From Martensiomyces pterosporus (Eukaryota > Kickxellomycota > Kickxellomycetes > Kickxellales > Kickxellaceae): a stretch of 51,645 bases of DNA. Shown piece after piece: positions 18,373 through 27,510 of the stretch (positions are counted from its first letter, which is position 1; every line of letters begins with the position of its first letter). A program made the position numbers and the translations under genes. Location: positions 32,806 through 84,450 of the forward strand of contig MU603996.1 in NCBI GenBank assembly GCA_025201845.1, given 5' to 3'. The notes beneath the pieces were generated by a model that saw only the letters and a program-made list of their open reading frames with translations, had not been told where the DNA came from and searched no databases.

Positions 18373-19623
18373 ATGCTATTCAAGTTGCTGCTGTCTATAG
18401 CAGCAGGTACTCTATGCATCGCTAGCTCTGCTGCCGCCCCGGTCGCTAGACGCGACTACAGCAGACCTCCCACCCGTGGTGTCAACCTTGGCGGCCTCTT
18501 TGTCCTCGAACCTTGGATTACCCCGTCTCTGTTCAAAGAATGGGAAAGCACACCGAACTCGCCAGCCATCGACGAGTGGTCTTACTGCGCCACTCTGGGC
18601 AAAGATGAGTGCACGCGCAGACTCCATGCGCATTGGAGGTCTTGGGTACAAGAGACCGACATCCGTGAGCTTGCTGGCATGCACATCAACACAATTCGGA
18701 TCCCCATCGGGTACTGGGCTCTGGCGCCCAACTACACCGAGCCCTACATCCAGGGCCAGATCCCCTACTTGAAGCAGGTTCTTGGCTGGGCCACAAAGTA
18801 CCAGCTGCAAGTGCTGCTGGACCTGCATGGCGTGCCTGGCTCGCAGAACGGCTTTGACAACTCGGGCCGTCGCGGCGATATCACGTGGACCAAGCGACCC
18901 ACCGACATTCAAAGGTCCCTTGACTCGCTCACTGAGCTGGCCAACATCGCCAGAGAGTTCCCCATTGTCACCGGAATCCAGGCCGTCAACGAACCTGCCA
19001 ACTGGGGCGTCGACAAGAGCACGATCATCGACTATTACACCCAGGCTTACAGCACAGTTAGGTCGATCGCGCCGCAAGTGTCGCTTGTCTTCCATGACGC
19101 CTTCCTGCCCCAGGAGCAATGGGGCGATCTGGTCCCGCAGAGCTGGTCCAACGTGTATCTGGATACCCACATCTACCACGTGTTTATGGAGGACCAGCTC
19201 CAGCTCTCGGACGACCAGCACATCAACAAGACCTGTGCCGATGGCGAGCGACTCAAGCAGTTCAACTACCGTACGCCAACAATTTGTGGCGAATTCAGCC
19301 TGGCCACCACTGACTGCGCCGGATGGCTCAATGGGTTCCAGCGCGGCACCCGGTGGGATGGCACATACTTGACCGGCCATCCCATTGTGCCTGGCGCTAC
19401 CTGCCAGGGCCAGGAGGACATGTCCACTTGGAGCGACAGCAAGAGGGCCTTTATGAAAAGATTCGCTATGGCTCAGTTCCAGGCGTACGAGATGGCCAGC
19501 GGCTGGATTTTCTGGAACTTCAAGACTGAGCGCTCCGATGCCTGGAACTTTATGAAGCTCTCGAATGCTGGCATTATTCCAAACCCGCCTGCTGGCTGGG
19601 ACTACTATGTCTGCTCCAAGTAG
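18373..19623 (+). CDS. Secreted GH5 exo-beta-1,3-glucanase, copy 2
   Basis: A 416-residue secreted GH5 protein, EXG1-like, paralogous to copy 1. Signal peptide at residues 1-22 (MLFKLLLSIAAGTLCIASSA) and a possible dibasic processing site (VARRD) just after it. The core has RGVNLGGLFVLEPWI, NTIRIPIGYWAL, DLHGVPGSQNGFDNSG, acid/base E207 in AVNEPANWG, DTHIYHVF and nucleophile E307 in CGEFSLATTDC. The residue after the nucleophile is Phe, whereas the other two copies have Trp. It ends with WIFWNFKTERSDAWNF. No GPI signal. Intronless, with its own TATA box, so it is a separate transcription unit in the tandem array. Confidence 0.95.
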   Translation: MLFKLLLSIAAGTLCIASSAAAPVARRDYSRPPTRGVNLGGLFVLEPWITPSLFKEWESTPNSPAIDEWSYCATLGKDECTRRLHAHWRSWVQETDIRELAGMHINTIRIPIGYWALAPNYTEPYIQGQIPYLKQVLGWATKYQLQVLLDLHGVPGSQNGFDNSGRRGDITWTKRPTDIQRSLDSLTELANIAREFPIVTGIQAVNEPANWGVDKSTIIDYYTQAYSTVRSIAPQVSLVFHDAFLPQEQWGDLVPQSWSNVYLDTHIYHVFMEDQLQLSDDQHINKTCADGERLKQFNYRTPTICGEFSLATTDCAGWLNGFQRGTRWDGTYLTGHPIVPGATCQGQEDMSTWSDSKRAFMKRFAMAQFQAYEMASGWIFWNFKTERSDAWNFMKLSNAGIIPNPPAGWDYYVCSK

Positions 19624-20497
19624 GCTTTCCTGGGCAGCGCAAGACCCGCATAGCGTCTGCTTCCGCTTTGCCTTCTATCGCCACAGTATAGTATAGCTCC
19701 CCTGAAACGACCTTGACATGCGCTTGCTCGTGTACGTACCAGAGTGCAGCTCTTTTTGGCTGCGAATGGATTTCATTTCACCCAAGCCAGACAATTACTA
19801 TTTTGCGTGTTCCATCTCAGAGAAGACTAGGGGTTTGTATCTTGGATCCTACTGCCTCAGTACTCCCTCGCATCTCGAGTGGCAGTATACAATACCTGTG
19901 GGTGGTAATTGCCAGTAACCGAACAGACGACACCAGTTATTACCTCTATATCTTGTCGTCTGGCCTAGAACGGCGGCATTTCTTCTGGCTGCCAGGAAAG
20001 CGCATCCAGTGCGACATGCTTGACTGGAAAGACGATGCTGCATGCATGTGGGGGAACGGATGTCGCAAAACACAGGTGTGTAGGGGCCATATTGGCCTGA
20101 GGTGTTGTATACTGGAACAACAATGCGGGCCAGGTTTCATACATGGGCTGTATGAGCTTCCTACTCATTTAATCTACTCCGGCGGCTGGCTGCCTGGTGC
20201 TACTATTTTCCTCTATTGCTCGATGCAAGCAGAAGACCAGATTTGAGCTCCATCGCAAGACTCCTCTGGCCGTGGATTCAAGGTGGCAACATTCCGATAG
20301 ACAGCCCTCTTCCTTCTATTGTCTCCTTTTCCTTGCTCTTTGCTTCTCTGCATTGTCTCAATATTGTTCCTAGTATACACTAGTCCTTCATTGGCGCAGA
20401 CAACAATAGAGGCGCGAATACCTGTCCAAACCAAGCTTCGTACTGTTATCTAGACATTCTATCATTTTTCGCGTGTATTTTTGATTGCTGTTCAGCC
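19624..20497. other. Intergenic region between GH5 copies 2 and 3
   Basis: A plus-strand open frame of 177 codons crosses much of it (19713-20246), but it begins at TTG or a later ATG and has neither a signal peptide nor a recognisable domain. I treat the region as the 3' flank of copy 2 and the promoter of copy 3. Confidence 0.45.
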
Positions 20498-22843
20498 ATG
20501 CACAGGCAATATATTTGCCGTTTGGCTGCCATGGCCATCGCATGTCGCCATTTTGCAGCAGGCGATTCTTTGTATCAGCAGGTGCTCGCCAACCAGGATA
20601 TTGGCAACAAGGAGCTGTACCAGGTGCCGGATGCACCAGCGTATCCCAGCGCAGGGCGGCAGGCTGCAGTGCCCTTGCCGCTTGCTCCTGGACCGATGGT
20701 AGCCCCAGCGCTGGCGCCAGTTCAAGTCAACGCACCTGCGTCTCCTGTACCTGCACAGGTACCTCAGCTACCAGATTCAATTGCTAGTCTTCCGATATTG
20801 GGACTCTTGTCACAGTCACTGCAAACTCAACAGCTTCAGCAGCAAGAGCAACAACCACAGCCACAGCCGCAGCCACAGCCACAACCACAACCACAGTCAC
20901 AGCCGCAGCCGCAACCACAACAGGTGCCAGAACAGAAACAGCAGGGGCCAAAACAACCATCAATTGCCAACCCCAGCACCGCCAGCACAGCAAGCAACCA
21001 GAAATTTCAACTTGGCACCGGTATGTACTGGAAATTGCCGCCAGATAGCGCAGGAGACAGCTTAAACAACGCCAACATGAACTCACCAAAGCAGGATGAC
21101 GACAGCAGCCCACTGTTTCCCCAGCAGCGCAGGCCATTTAGGCAACCACCCATGGTGCTCTCTCAACTGCCCGCTAATCAGCAACAGCAAGATGACAGCA
21201 ACGACCAAATGCCAGCCGACAACTGGCCAGTGCCAGTGTCAGAAAGTCCCCCAGATTTGGTAGAATCGCAAGAAGAGCAAGGCGATAGTAGCAGTAGCTC
21301 GGAGATGCCTCTTGAAACAGATGACACAGCCTCAGCAACCCCAGTGGCAGCACAGCACACCAAGCACACCAATTCCCCAGCAAGCAATACAAAGAAGAAA
21401 CCAAGCGGCGGCGGCCGCGTGCAAAAGACGAAATCAGCCACTTCCGCAGGTGTAAAGCCCACTCAAGCACAGAACATATCCACACCACCTCCTGCTGCTC
21501 AGTCAACCGCCCCACTGAATACACTGATGGAGCCATCACCGCCAGCTGCTTTGGTCATATCGTCGGTAGTGCGGTTTCAAAACAACGCAACAGCAAAAAT
21601 GTCCACTGCAGCCAGCCCTATCACAGTAGGAGGCATCGTCCATGCGCCTGGCCCTAGTCTGCGTAAGCCGCCAAGCTACATCCCCACACAGGACGTTTTG
21701 GGCGACGTTAGACAGCAGCCGCCGCCGCCTCCTCCAAATGGCTCTGGGATGGGGTACCACGGCCACAAGATGGTTCGCGGGGTGAATATCGGCGGCTTCT
21801 TGGTGCCTGAGTTCTGGATCACGCCGTCGCTGATAGCAGATATCCCCGAGCCCAAGCCAAACGACTATCTGCAGCTGTGCAACCGACTGGGTCCCGAAGC
21901 GACAGCACAGCTGATGAAGCGCCACTGGGAAACCTGGGTGACTGAAGCCGAAATAGAGCGGCTGGCAAGTATCGGGCTGACCCATTTGCGAATCCCCATC
22001 GGACACTGGGAGTTCGTCGAGTCCGACGAGGGGTACGTGCGCGGCGGTCTGCCCTATTTCAAGCGCCTTGTGTACTGGGCCAGCAAGCACGGATTGCGTG
22101 TGGTCCCCGACATGCACACAGCACCCGGAAGCCAGAACGGCTTTGACAACTCGGGAACTACGAGCGGGGTAAATTGGACTAGTGATCCGCGCAACGTGGC
22201 CTTGTCCAAGCGAGCACTGCAGATGATGCTCAAGTACATTGCAAGCGACCAGCTGCTGCGCGAGACCGTGGACGCCATCGACTTGCTCAACGAGCCGTTT
22301 ATCGACTCCTTGGACTTTGAGAAGCTGTGGGAGTACGACACGGGCGGACATGTTTTGATTTCAGATGGCCTGCGCAAGGTGCCGCCAGTCATCTCAATCG
22401 TCGACCGCGGATTCAAGGACTTTAGCTGGTGGCAATCGCGCTGGCCACAGGACTGGAACACCAGGTACACTGATGCCTGGCTGGATACGCACATTTACCA
22501 TGTGTTTGACCGCAGCATCGACGACTGGCCGCTGGAAAGACACCTGAGCCTTGTCTGTCAAAATGGGCGCGACCTGAAGACAAACTCGACGTACTTCCCC
22601 ATCATTGTAGGCGAGTGGTCGCTTGCCCTCCCCCAGGCTGCTCTGCAGGGTAGAGAGAACGAGGCTCGCAGAAGGTTTGCTGAGGCTCAGCTGGACGCAT
22701 ACGAGAAAGGCGGTGCTGGGTGGTTCTTCTGGTGCTTCAAGACAGAGGAGTCTCCGGAGTGGTCGTTCCTAGACGCACTGGACCGCTCTTGGCTGCCTCA
22801 CCCGCTCAATGCACGGGCATTCCCACCCTCTTGCCAGTACTAG
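20498..22843 (+). CDS. GH5 glucanase, copy 3, with long Gln/Pro-rich N-terminal stalk
   Basis: A 781-residue divergent GH5 paralog. The first ~20 residues (MHRQYICRLAAMAIACRHFA) form a weak signal-like segment. Residues ~50-420 are low complexity: a PQPQPQ run around residues 120-150, then Ser/Thr/Pro/Gln-rich sequence. The catalytic domain starts near residue 425 (MVRGVNIGGFLVPEFWITPS) and keeps HLRIPIGHWEF, MHTAPGSQNGFDNSG, acid/base E599 in LLNEPFIDS, DTHIYHVF and nucleophile E706 in VGEWSLALPQAA. After the nucleophile it lacks the TTDC...NG...RWDGT...C segment present in copies 1 and 2, so the substrate pocket edge and one disulfide should differ. The stalk resembles the spacer of wall-anchored glycoproteins. 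Whether the start is exported is uncertain; an upstream signal exon is possible but not seen. Confidence 0.88.
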   Translation: MHRQYICRLAAMAIACRHFAAGDSLYQQVLANQDIGNKELYQVPDAPAYPSAGRQAAVPLPLAPGPMVAPALAPVQVNAPASPVPAQVPQLPDSIASLPILGLLSQSLQTQQLQQQEQQPQPQPQPQPQPQPQSQPQPQPQQVPEQKQQGPKQPSIANPSTASTASNQKFQLGTGMYWKLPPDSAGDSLNNANMNSPKQDDDSSPLFPQQRRPFRQPPMVLSQLPANQQQQDDSNDQMPADNWPVPVSESPPDLVESQEEQGDSSSSSEMPLETDDTASATPVAAQHTKHTNSPASNTKKKPSGGGRVQKTKSATSAGVKPTQAQNISTPPPAAQSTAPLNTLMEPSPPAALVISSVVRFQNNATAKMSTAASPITVGGIVHAPGPSLRKPPSYIPTQDVLGDVRQQPPPPPPNGSGMGYHGHKMVRGVNIGGFLVPEFWITPSLIADIPEPKPNDYLQLCNRLGPEATAQLMKRHWETWVTEAEIERLASIGLTHLRIPIGHWEFVESDEGYVRGGLPYFKRLVYWASKHGLRVVPDMHTAPGSQNGFDNSGTTSGVNWTSDPRNVALSKRALQMMLKYIASDQLLRETVDAIDLLNEPFIDSLDFEKLWEYDTGGHVLISDGLRKVPPVISIVDRGFKDFSWWQSRWPQDWNTRYTDAWLDTHIYHVFDRSIDDWPLERHLSLVCQNGRDLKTNSTYFPIIVGEWSLALPQAALQGRENEARRRFAEAQLDAYEKGGAGWFFWCFKTEESPEWSFLDALDRSWLPHPLNARAFPPSCQY

Positions 22844-23217
22844 CACACGATGTGCAGCCTCGCATGTTTTGCTTTTAGACGTATATTTCTAGTTTTTTTC
22901 CTTTTGTCGCTACTGCCTAGACTCTCCATGTTGACATATCTACACTGTTTTATTTCGCTAATTCCACTCGATACACCACCAGCGCTACAACGCTGCACCA
23001 CCTGGCTCAAGCACCTGTGTGGAAAACGCGGCTCAGATGCTGCGCTTGGCTCGGATACGGCTCAGCGAACCGGTGTTATCAGCAGATGTAGATGCTCGCT
23101 TTGCTGCAGTCACTTTGAGCAGGCTGGCGCTGGCTCTGTCAATTTGAGCACTCCTTTTTATCTCTTTCTTTAAATTGCGCGCCTCATTTCTTCTATAGAC
23201 CGCATACATCAAGCAAA
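22844..23217. other. Short intergenic region after the GH5 array
   Basis: 3' flank of GH5 copy 3 and 5' region of the small spliced gene at 23218. No gene or distinct repeat is seen. Confidence 0.5.
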
Positions 23218-23961
23218 ATGGTACGTTGAGTGAGCGAAGAAGGACAGGACGCTTGTTCTGGCGAGACGAATCAGCTTTGTGGATCGGCGAAATCTTGGTA
23301 TACGCGGCGTAGCAAAAGCAGCAGGCTAGCAGAGACGGCTGTGGGCATTACGAGACGGAGTCAGAGGGCACTGCCCAGGTTGCCTGCCTGCCGCCGTGCA
23401 TACATGCAAGCGCTAATCAGCTCAGGCTATGCCCTTGCCTTTTATTCTAACCAAGTGTAGGGAGGAACACCACACAAGCCTTATCCCAAACACGTCTGGT
23501 CCCCTGCTGGTGGCTGGTGGGCTCAGCCCAAGGCGTGGAAGCGCAACACTGTCATCGTTGGACTTGGCGCCTCCGCTGTGCTTGCCTTTGTGTTCAAGAA
23601 GTCTGCAGAGCTTGAGGTATGCATGCCTTGCACGGCCATCCAGAAGCACGCTGCTGCTGCGCCTTCCCACGCCTATGCTAACTAGACACCGTCTCAATGT
23701 GTTTTTTTTCTCTGTATTAGGAGCGCACTATGTACCCCCGCGTGTGGATCCCGTCGATGCTGTGGTCCAAGCAGTTCAAGGTGAGTGCCGCACACACGTT
23801 AATTGAAGCGACGCAGCAACTCGCGGGCACTATGCGCAGCCTCTGGATGCAGATGCAGCTTGCTAATTGCATGGGATGCATGCTATGCTGTGCCTGATGC
23901 TTGATTCCCACCTGTGTAGAACAACGACGATCCCAACTTCCAGCCTCCCAAGTCGCTGTAG
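23218..23961 (+). CDS. 86-residue single-span membrane protein, probably mitochondrial (four exons)
   Basis: Exons 23218-23220, 23461-23616, 23721-23780 and 23920-23961 join in phase. Exon 1 is the ATG alone, followed at once by the donor GTACGT. Intron 1 ends TTCTAAC...GTGTAG. The protein begins MGGTPHKPYPKHVWSPAGGW, then AWKRNTVIVGLGASAVLAFVF (one membrane helix, residues ~34-49), KKSAELEERTMYPRVWIPSM and LWSKQFKNNDDP. The pattern PYPK.VWSP.GGWW..P..W..NT, one helix, then a charged tail with P..W.KQ is one I associate with a conserved small fungal protein resembling accessory subunits of respiratory complex I. I am not certain of the exact subunit. The consistent phases and strong splice signals make the gene real even if its role is open. 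Confidence 0.8.
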
Positions 23962-24378
23962 TGCAGACCCTGTTTCCATCTTCCTCTTCTCAATAGCTAT
24001 AGTTTCCCCCTCTTCATGTGTCCAAATCGCAGCAGGCCTTACAGCCCGCGAACAAGCACTGGCCACCAGCAATGGCTGGCGTGGAGACTGGCTTTGCGCG
24101 TGTACTCAGAAGTGGTCCTTTCTATGAAAATGTGGCACATGACATCCTGCCTCTGGTCTTTGGCTGGATAGTGACTAACATGCCCCCTTTTTGAAAAATT
24201 TTGGCCGCTGGATGGGCTCTGCCCCACTCTGCCGCACACCCGCTTGCCCTGACGCCTTAAAGGATCGGCCCCGCTCTTCCTGTCTCTTCCCCTGCCTTTT
24301 CTTTTCTTCGACAGTATTCAAATTGTTATTTAATTCGGCGCAGTGCCTCACTCGACTTTCCCCAGATTACTTGCGCAA
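23962..24378. other. Intergenic region upstream of asparaginyl-tRNA synthetase
   Basis: 3' flank of the small spliced gene and promoter of the AsnRS gene. No gene or clear core promoter motif is visible. Confidence 0.5.
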
Positions 24379-26233
24379 ATGACTGCCGACGAACTCGCAA
24401 GCAGAGCCGAGCAAATGAGCTTAAGCGACAACTGTAAGTTCCAGCTATGCAAAATTGGTGCTGCGCTTGGTCTGCTGAAATTGGTGCAGCCAGTTCTTAT
24501 TTTATCCCTGCGCGCTGCCATGCCTCTTTGCCGCCAAGCACTGCTTCTTTGTAGTTGTTTTTGTTGATGAGAGCGCTGGGTCTGACGAGACCGGCCACGG
24601 AACCAAGGAGGCTCCGTTCAAGACACCGCTCGCTGCTGTCGCCGTGGTTGCTGGCATGCCCGAGGAGAAGCAGGCTGCCTTCAAGATCCAGGTGAGGAAG
24701 GCTGGCGACGAGGAGTACGTCGAGATCACTGCCTCTGCCCTGAAGAAGGCGAAGAAGGCCCACGACATTAGCGTCAAGAAGGCAAAGAAGCAGGCCGAGC
24801 AGGCAGCCAGCGACCAGGCTCAGAACGAGGCTAAGCTGGCCGAGGAGCAGCGCAAGCTCGAGGAGAGCAAGAAGATCGTTCTTGCCGAGAACCCTGCTCT
24901 GCCCAAGGCAAAGCAGATCAAGATCATGGACGCTGTCAACAACCGCAACACCCGCGTGAAGGTCTTTGGCTGGGTCAACCGCCTGCGCGTCCAGGGCAAG
25001 GACATGATGTTCATTGTCCTGCGTGACGGCACTGGCTACTTGCAGTGCGTCCTGACCAACGAGCTCTGCCACACCTACGATGCGCTTACCCTGACTCTCG
25101 AGTCCACCGTTGCGCTGTACGGCGAGATCAAGGAGGTCCCCGAGGGCAAGACCGCCCCCGACGGTCACGAGCTTGTTGTTGACTTCTGGGAGGTTGTCGC
25201 CAAGGCCCCCGGTGGCGACGATGCCGTCACCAACAGACTCAACGCAGAGTCCGATCCCTCGATTCTTTACCAGCAGCGCCACCTTGTCATCCGCGGTGAC
25301 GTTGCCTCCTCGGTCCTCAAGGTCCGCTCCCGCGTCATGCGCGCCTTCCGCGACCACTTCGACAGCGCTGGCTACTTTGAGGTCAGCCCCCCCTGCATGG
25401 TCCAGACCCAGGTCGAGGGCGGCTCTACTCTGTTCTCGTTCAACTACTACGGCGAAAACGCCTACCTCACCCAGTCTTCGCAGCTGTACCTCGAGACCTG
25501 CCTGCCGTCGATGGGCGCTGTGTACACGCTTTCCGAGTCGTACCGTGCCGAAAAGTCCAACACTCGCCGCCATCTCTCCGAGTACACGCACTGCGAGGCC
25601 GAGATCCCCTTCATCTCGTTCGACGATCTCCTCGACGGCATTGAAAACATGGTCAAGGATGTCGTCAACCGCGTCTGGGCCGAGCCCACCACTCGCGCTA
25701 TGATCGAGCAGCTCAACCCCGGGTTCAAGCCCAACAACGAGCCCTTCCTGCGCATGCGCTACGAGGACGCCATCAAGTGGCTCAACGAGCGCGGCATCAA
25801 GCGCGAGGAGGACGGCAAGGACTTTGAGTTTGGCGACGATATCCCCGAGGCCCCCGAGCGCTTCATGACCGACACCATCGGCAAGCCCATCCTGCTCACC
25901 CACTTCCCTGGGCCCATCAAGGCGTTCTACATGCCTGCCACCAAGGAGGACCCCCGCGTCACCGAGTCCGTTGATCTGCTCATGCCTGGCGTTGGCGAGA
26001 TTGTTGGCGGATCCATGCGTATCTGGGACTACGACAGCCTGCTCGCTGCTTACAAGCGCGAGGGCCTCGACCCTGCCCCTTACTACTGGTACCTCGACCA
26101 GCGCAAGTACGGATCTTGCCCCCACGGCGGCTTCGGTCTTGGCGTCGAGCGCTTCCTTGCCTGGCTCACCAACCGCTTCACTGTCAGGGAGTGCTGCCTG
26201 TACCCCAGGTTCGTCGGTCGCTGCCAGCCATAA
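24379..26233 (+). CDS. Cytosolic asparaginyl-tRNA synthetase (two exons)
   Basis: A 577-residue class II aminoacyl-tRNA synthetase that charges tRNA-Asn. Exon 1 (24379-24433, 18 codons plus one base) and exon 2 (24555-26233) join through a 121-base intron (GTAAGT donor, CTTTGTAG acceptor) to give MSLSDNFVFVDESAGSDETG. Residues ~60-115 are the eukaryote-specific Lys-rich extension (KAKKQAEQAASDQ). Residues ~130-230 are the OB-fold anticodon domain (RVKVFGWVNRLRVQGKDMMF). The catalytic domain follows, with motif 2 around ESYRAEKSNTRRHLSEYTHC and motif 3 GGFGLGVERFLAWL. The end CLYPRFVGRCQP is typical of the AsnRS/AspRS group; the TEYTHVE-like EYTHCEAE favours AsnRS (yeast DED81). It converges on MED6, with 103 bases between the stops. 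Confidence 0.95.
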
Positions 26234-26336
26234 AAAGGCTGGACCCAGTGGCTCCTTCTCATTCATCTGCTGTCTGTTCAAAGTCGTATCAACTGCCACC
26301 ATTGGCCTCTTACTGAAAATACAATTAAACGCTTAT

Positions 26337-27208
26337 CTACTGAAGGTCTTTGATTGCTGCCTTGCGGGCTTTCTTTTGCTCTGTTGTTTCCTTCCACGAA
26401 TACCCGATGGAGGGATGGAACTCTGCGTGCTTGCTAGCAATCTCGAATGCGTCCTCTACATGCTTGATGCTGCTCAGCTAATGCCATGCAAACGAAGCGG
26501 TGCTGGGTTGGGATATGGTTAGCATGGGGGGGGGGCGCGATGTGAGTGTATGCATGTGTTTGTGTTGGTGCTGGTGCTGGTGCTGGCCACACCACAGCTA
26601 GCATGCTCTACTTACCATGCGCGTGGAGAGTATAGAGTACAGCGTCGGCGCCTCGTATATGTTGCCATTGACAACATAGTATATCGAAATCGGCGTGGCT
26701 CTTGTTGCGTTTGATCTGCGCTGCTTTGTGATGATGAATAGCGCAGGCGGCTCCTGGTGTGTGACAGCAAATTCAACACCCGTCATCTGCCTACAAGAAA
26801 ATAGATACCAGGTACGCCCAGTGTCGCTCAGCGTGAGGAGGAGCATGGCTAGCAGCACAGAGTGTCGTAAGGCCGAGGCTGCACCAACATACCTAAGGTC
26901 GAGCGAGGATTTCTGGAGCTCGTTGAACTGCGTTTGCATCCGCAGGATGGCGTTGTTGCTAGATGGATCCCAGAACGGCGACAAGCTAAAGTAGTCTAGG
27001 ACGTTTTCAGGACGCAGACCGCCGTTTTGCTACAGTTGGGCTTAAAACAAGGAGAGAGAAAGAAAGAAAGAAAAAGCAACACGGAGTGCATTAGCCCGGG
27101 TGCATCTGCTTAGCTGTGGCAGCCAAAGAACACGTCGCTTCTGTGCAAGATGCCTACAACTATCCACTCTGTGAACCTCCACTCAATCCCCGTCAGATCG
27201 GTCGCCAT
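26337..27208 (-). CDS. MED6: Mediator complex subunit 6 (four exons)
   Basis: A 167-residue homolog of Mediator head subunit Med6, which links Mediator to RNA polymerase II. Exons on the minus strand: 27208-27158, 27029-26893, 26790-26616 and 26477-26337. All joins keep frame, with donors GTAGGC, GTATGT and GTAAGT and acceptors TGTAG, TGTAG and TTAG. The product starts MATDLTGIEWRFTEW, then ENVLDYFSLSPFWDPSSNN, MTGVEFAVTHQEPPALFII and KQRRSNATRATPISIYYVV, then NGNIYEAPTLYSILSTRM. It ends with ASKHAEFHPSIGYSW. These are the hallmark Med6 blocks (LDYFs.SPFyD.t.NN; G.eY.l.h..pPLF.I.KQ.R; YYi..g.iYqaP.l.s....R). Intron 3 carries a short (CAGCAC) microsatellite. Med6 proteins are commonly 200-300 residues, so this is a compact form. 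Confidence 0.94.
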
Positions 27209-27510
27209 TATTCCCGTGTATGCGAGCGTATTTTGTAGTGTGCAAAGCTAGTGTCTGATTTTGCAGCACTGCTCTCCATGCAATCCTCTGGTTTTCAAGT
27301 TTTCAGCACACACCTACAACATATGCGACTATGCACGTGGCACAGGAGTTCCGCTTGGCTGTGTGCGTCATCGTGTTTTCCAGCCTCTGCTGCCAGGCTC
27401 TTGAATTGCATGAAAAGCCATAGACGCTCTTGTTCCCATGCAGTTGCTGGTCTTGTTCTCATTCCTTTTCAGATTCACAGCATTAAAACACACGTACAGC
27501 AGTTATCAGG
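27209..27510. promoter_or_regulatory. Divergent promoter region of MED6 and the PLAA/DOA1 gene
   Basis: The 302 bases between two divergent start codons must hold both promoters. No TATAAA motif is visible on either strand, in contrast to several secreted-protein genes in the window. Confidence 0.5.

Noticed and set aside
18412..19380. 322-codon minus-strand frame
   Set aside because: Antisense shadow of GH5 copy 2.
19713..20246. 177-codon plus-strand frame between GH5 copies 2 and 3
   Set aside because: Starts at TTG or a later ATG, has scattered cysteines, no signal peptide and no recognisable family. It lies where the copy 3 promoter should be.
24497..26302. 601-codon minus-strand frame
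   Set aside because: Exact antisense of AsnRS; Leu/Gly/Val/Glu-rich composition is a by-product of GC-biased codons in the real gene.
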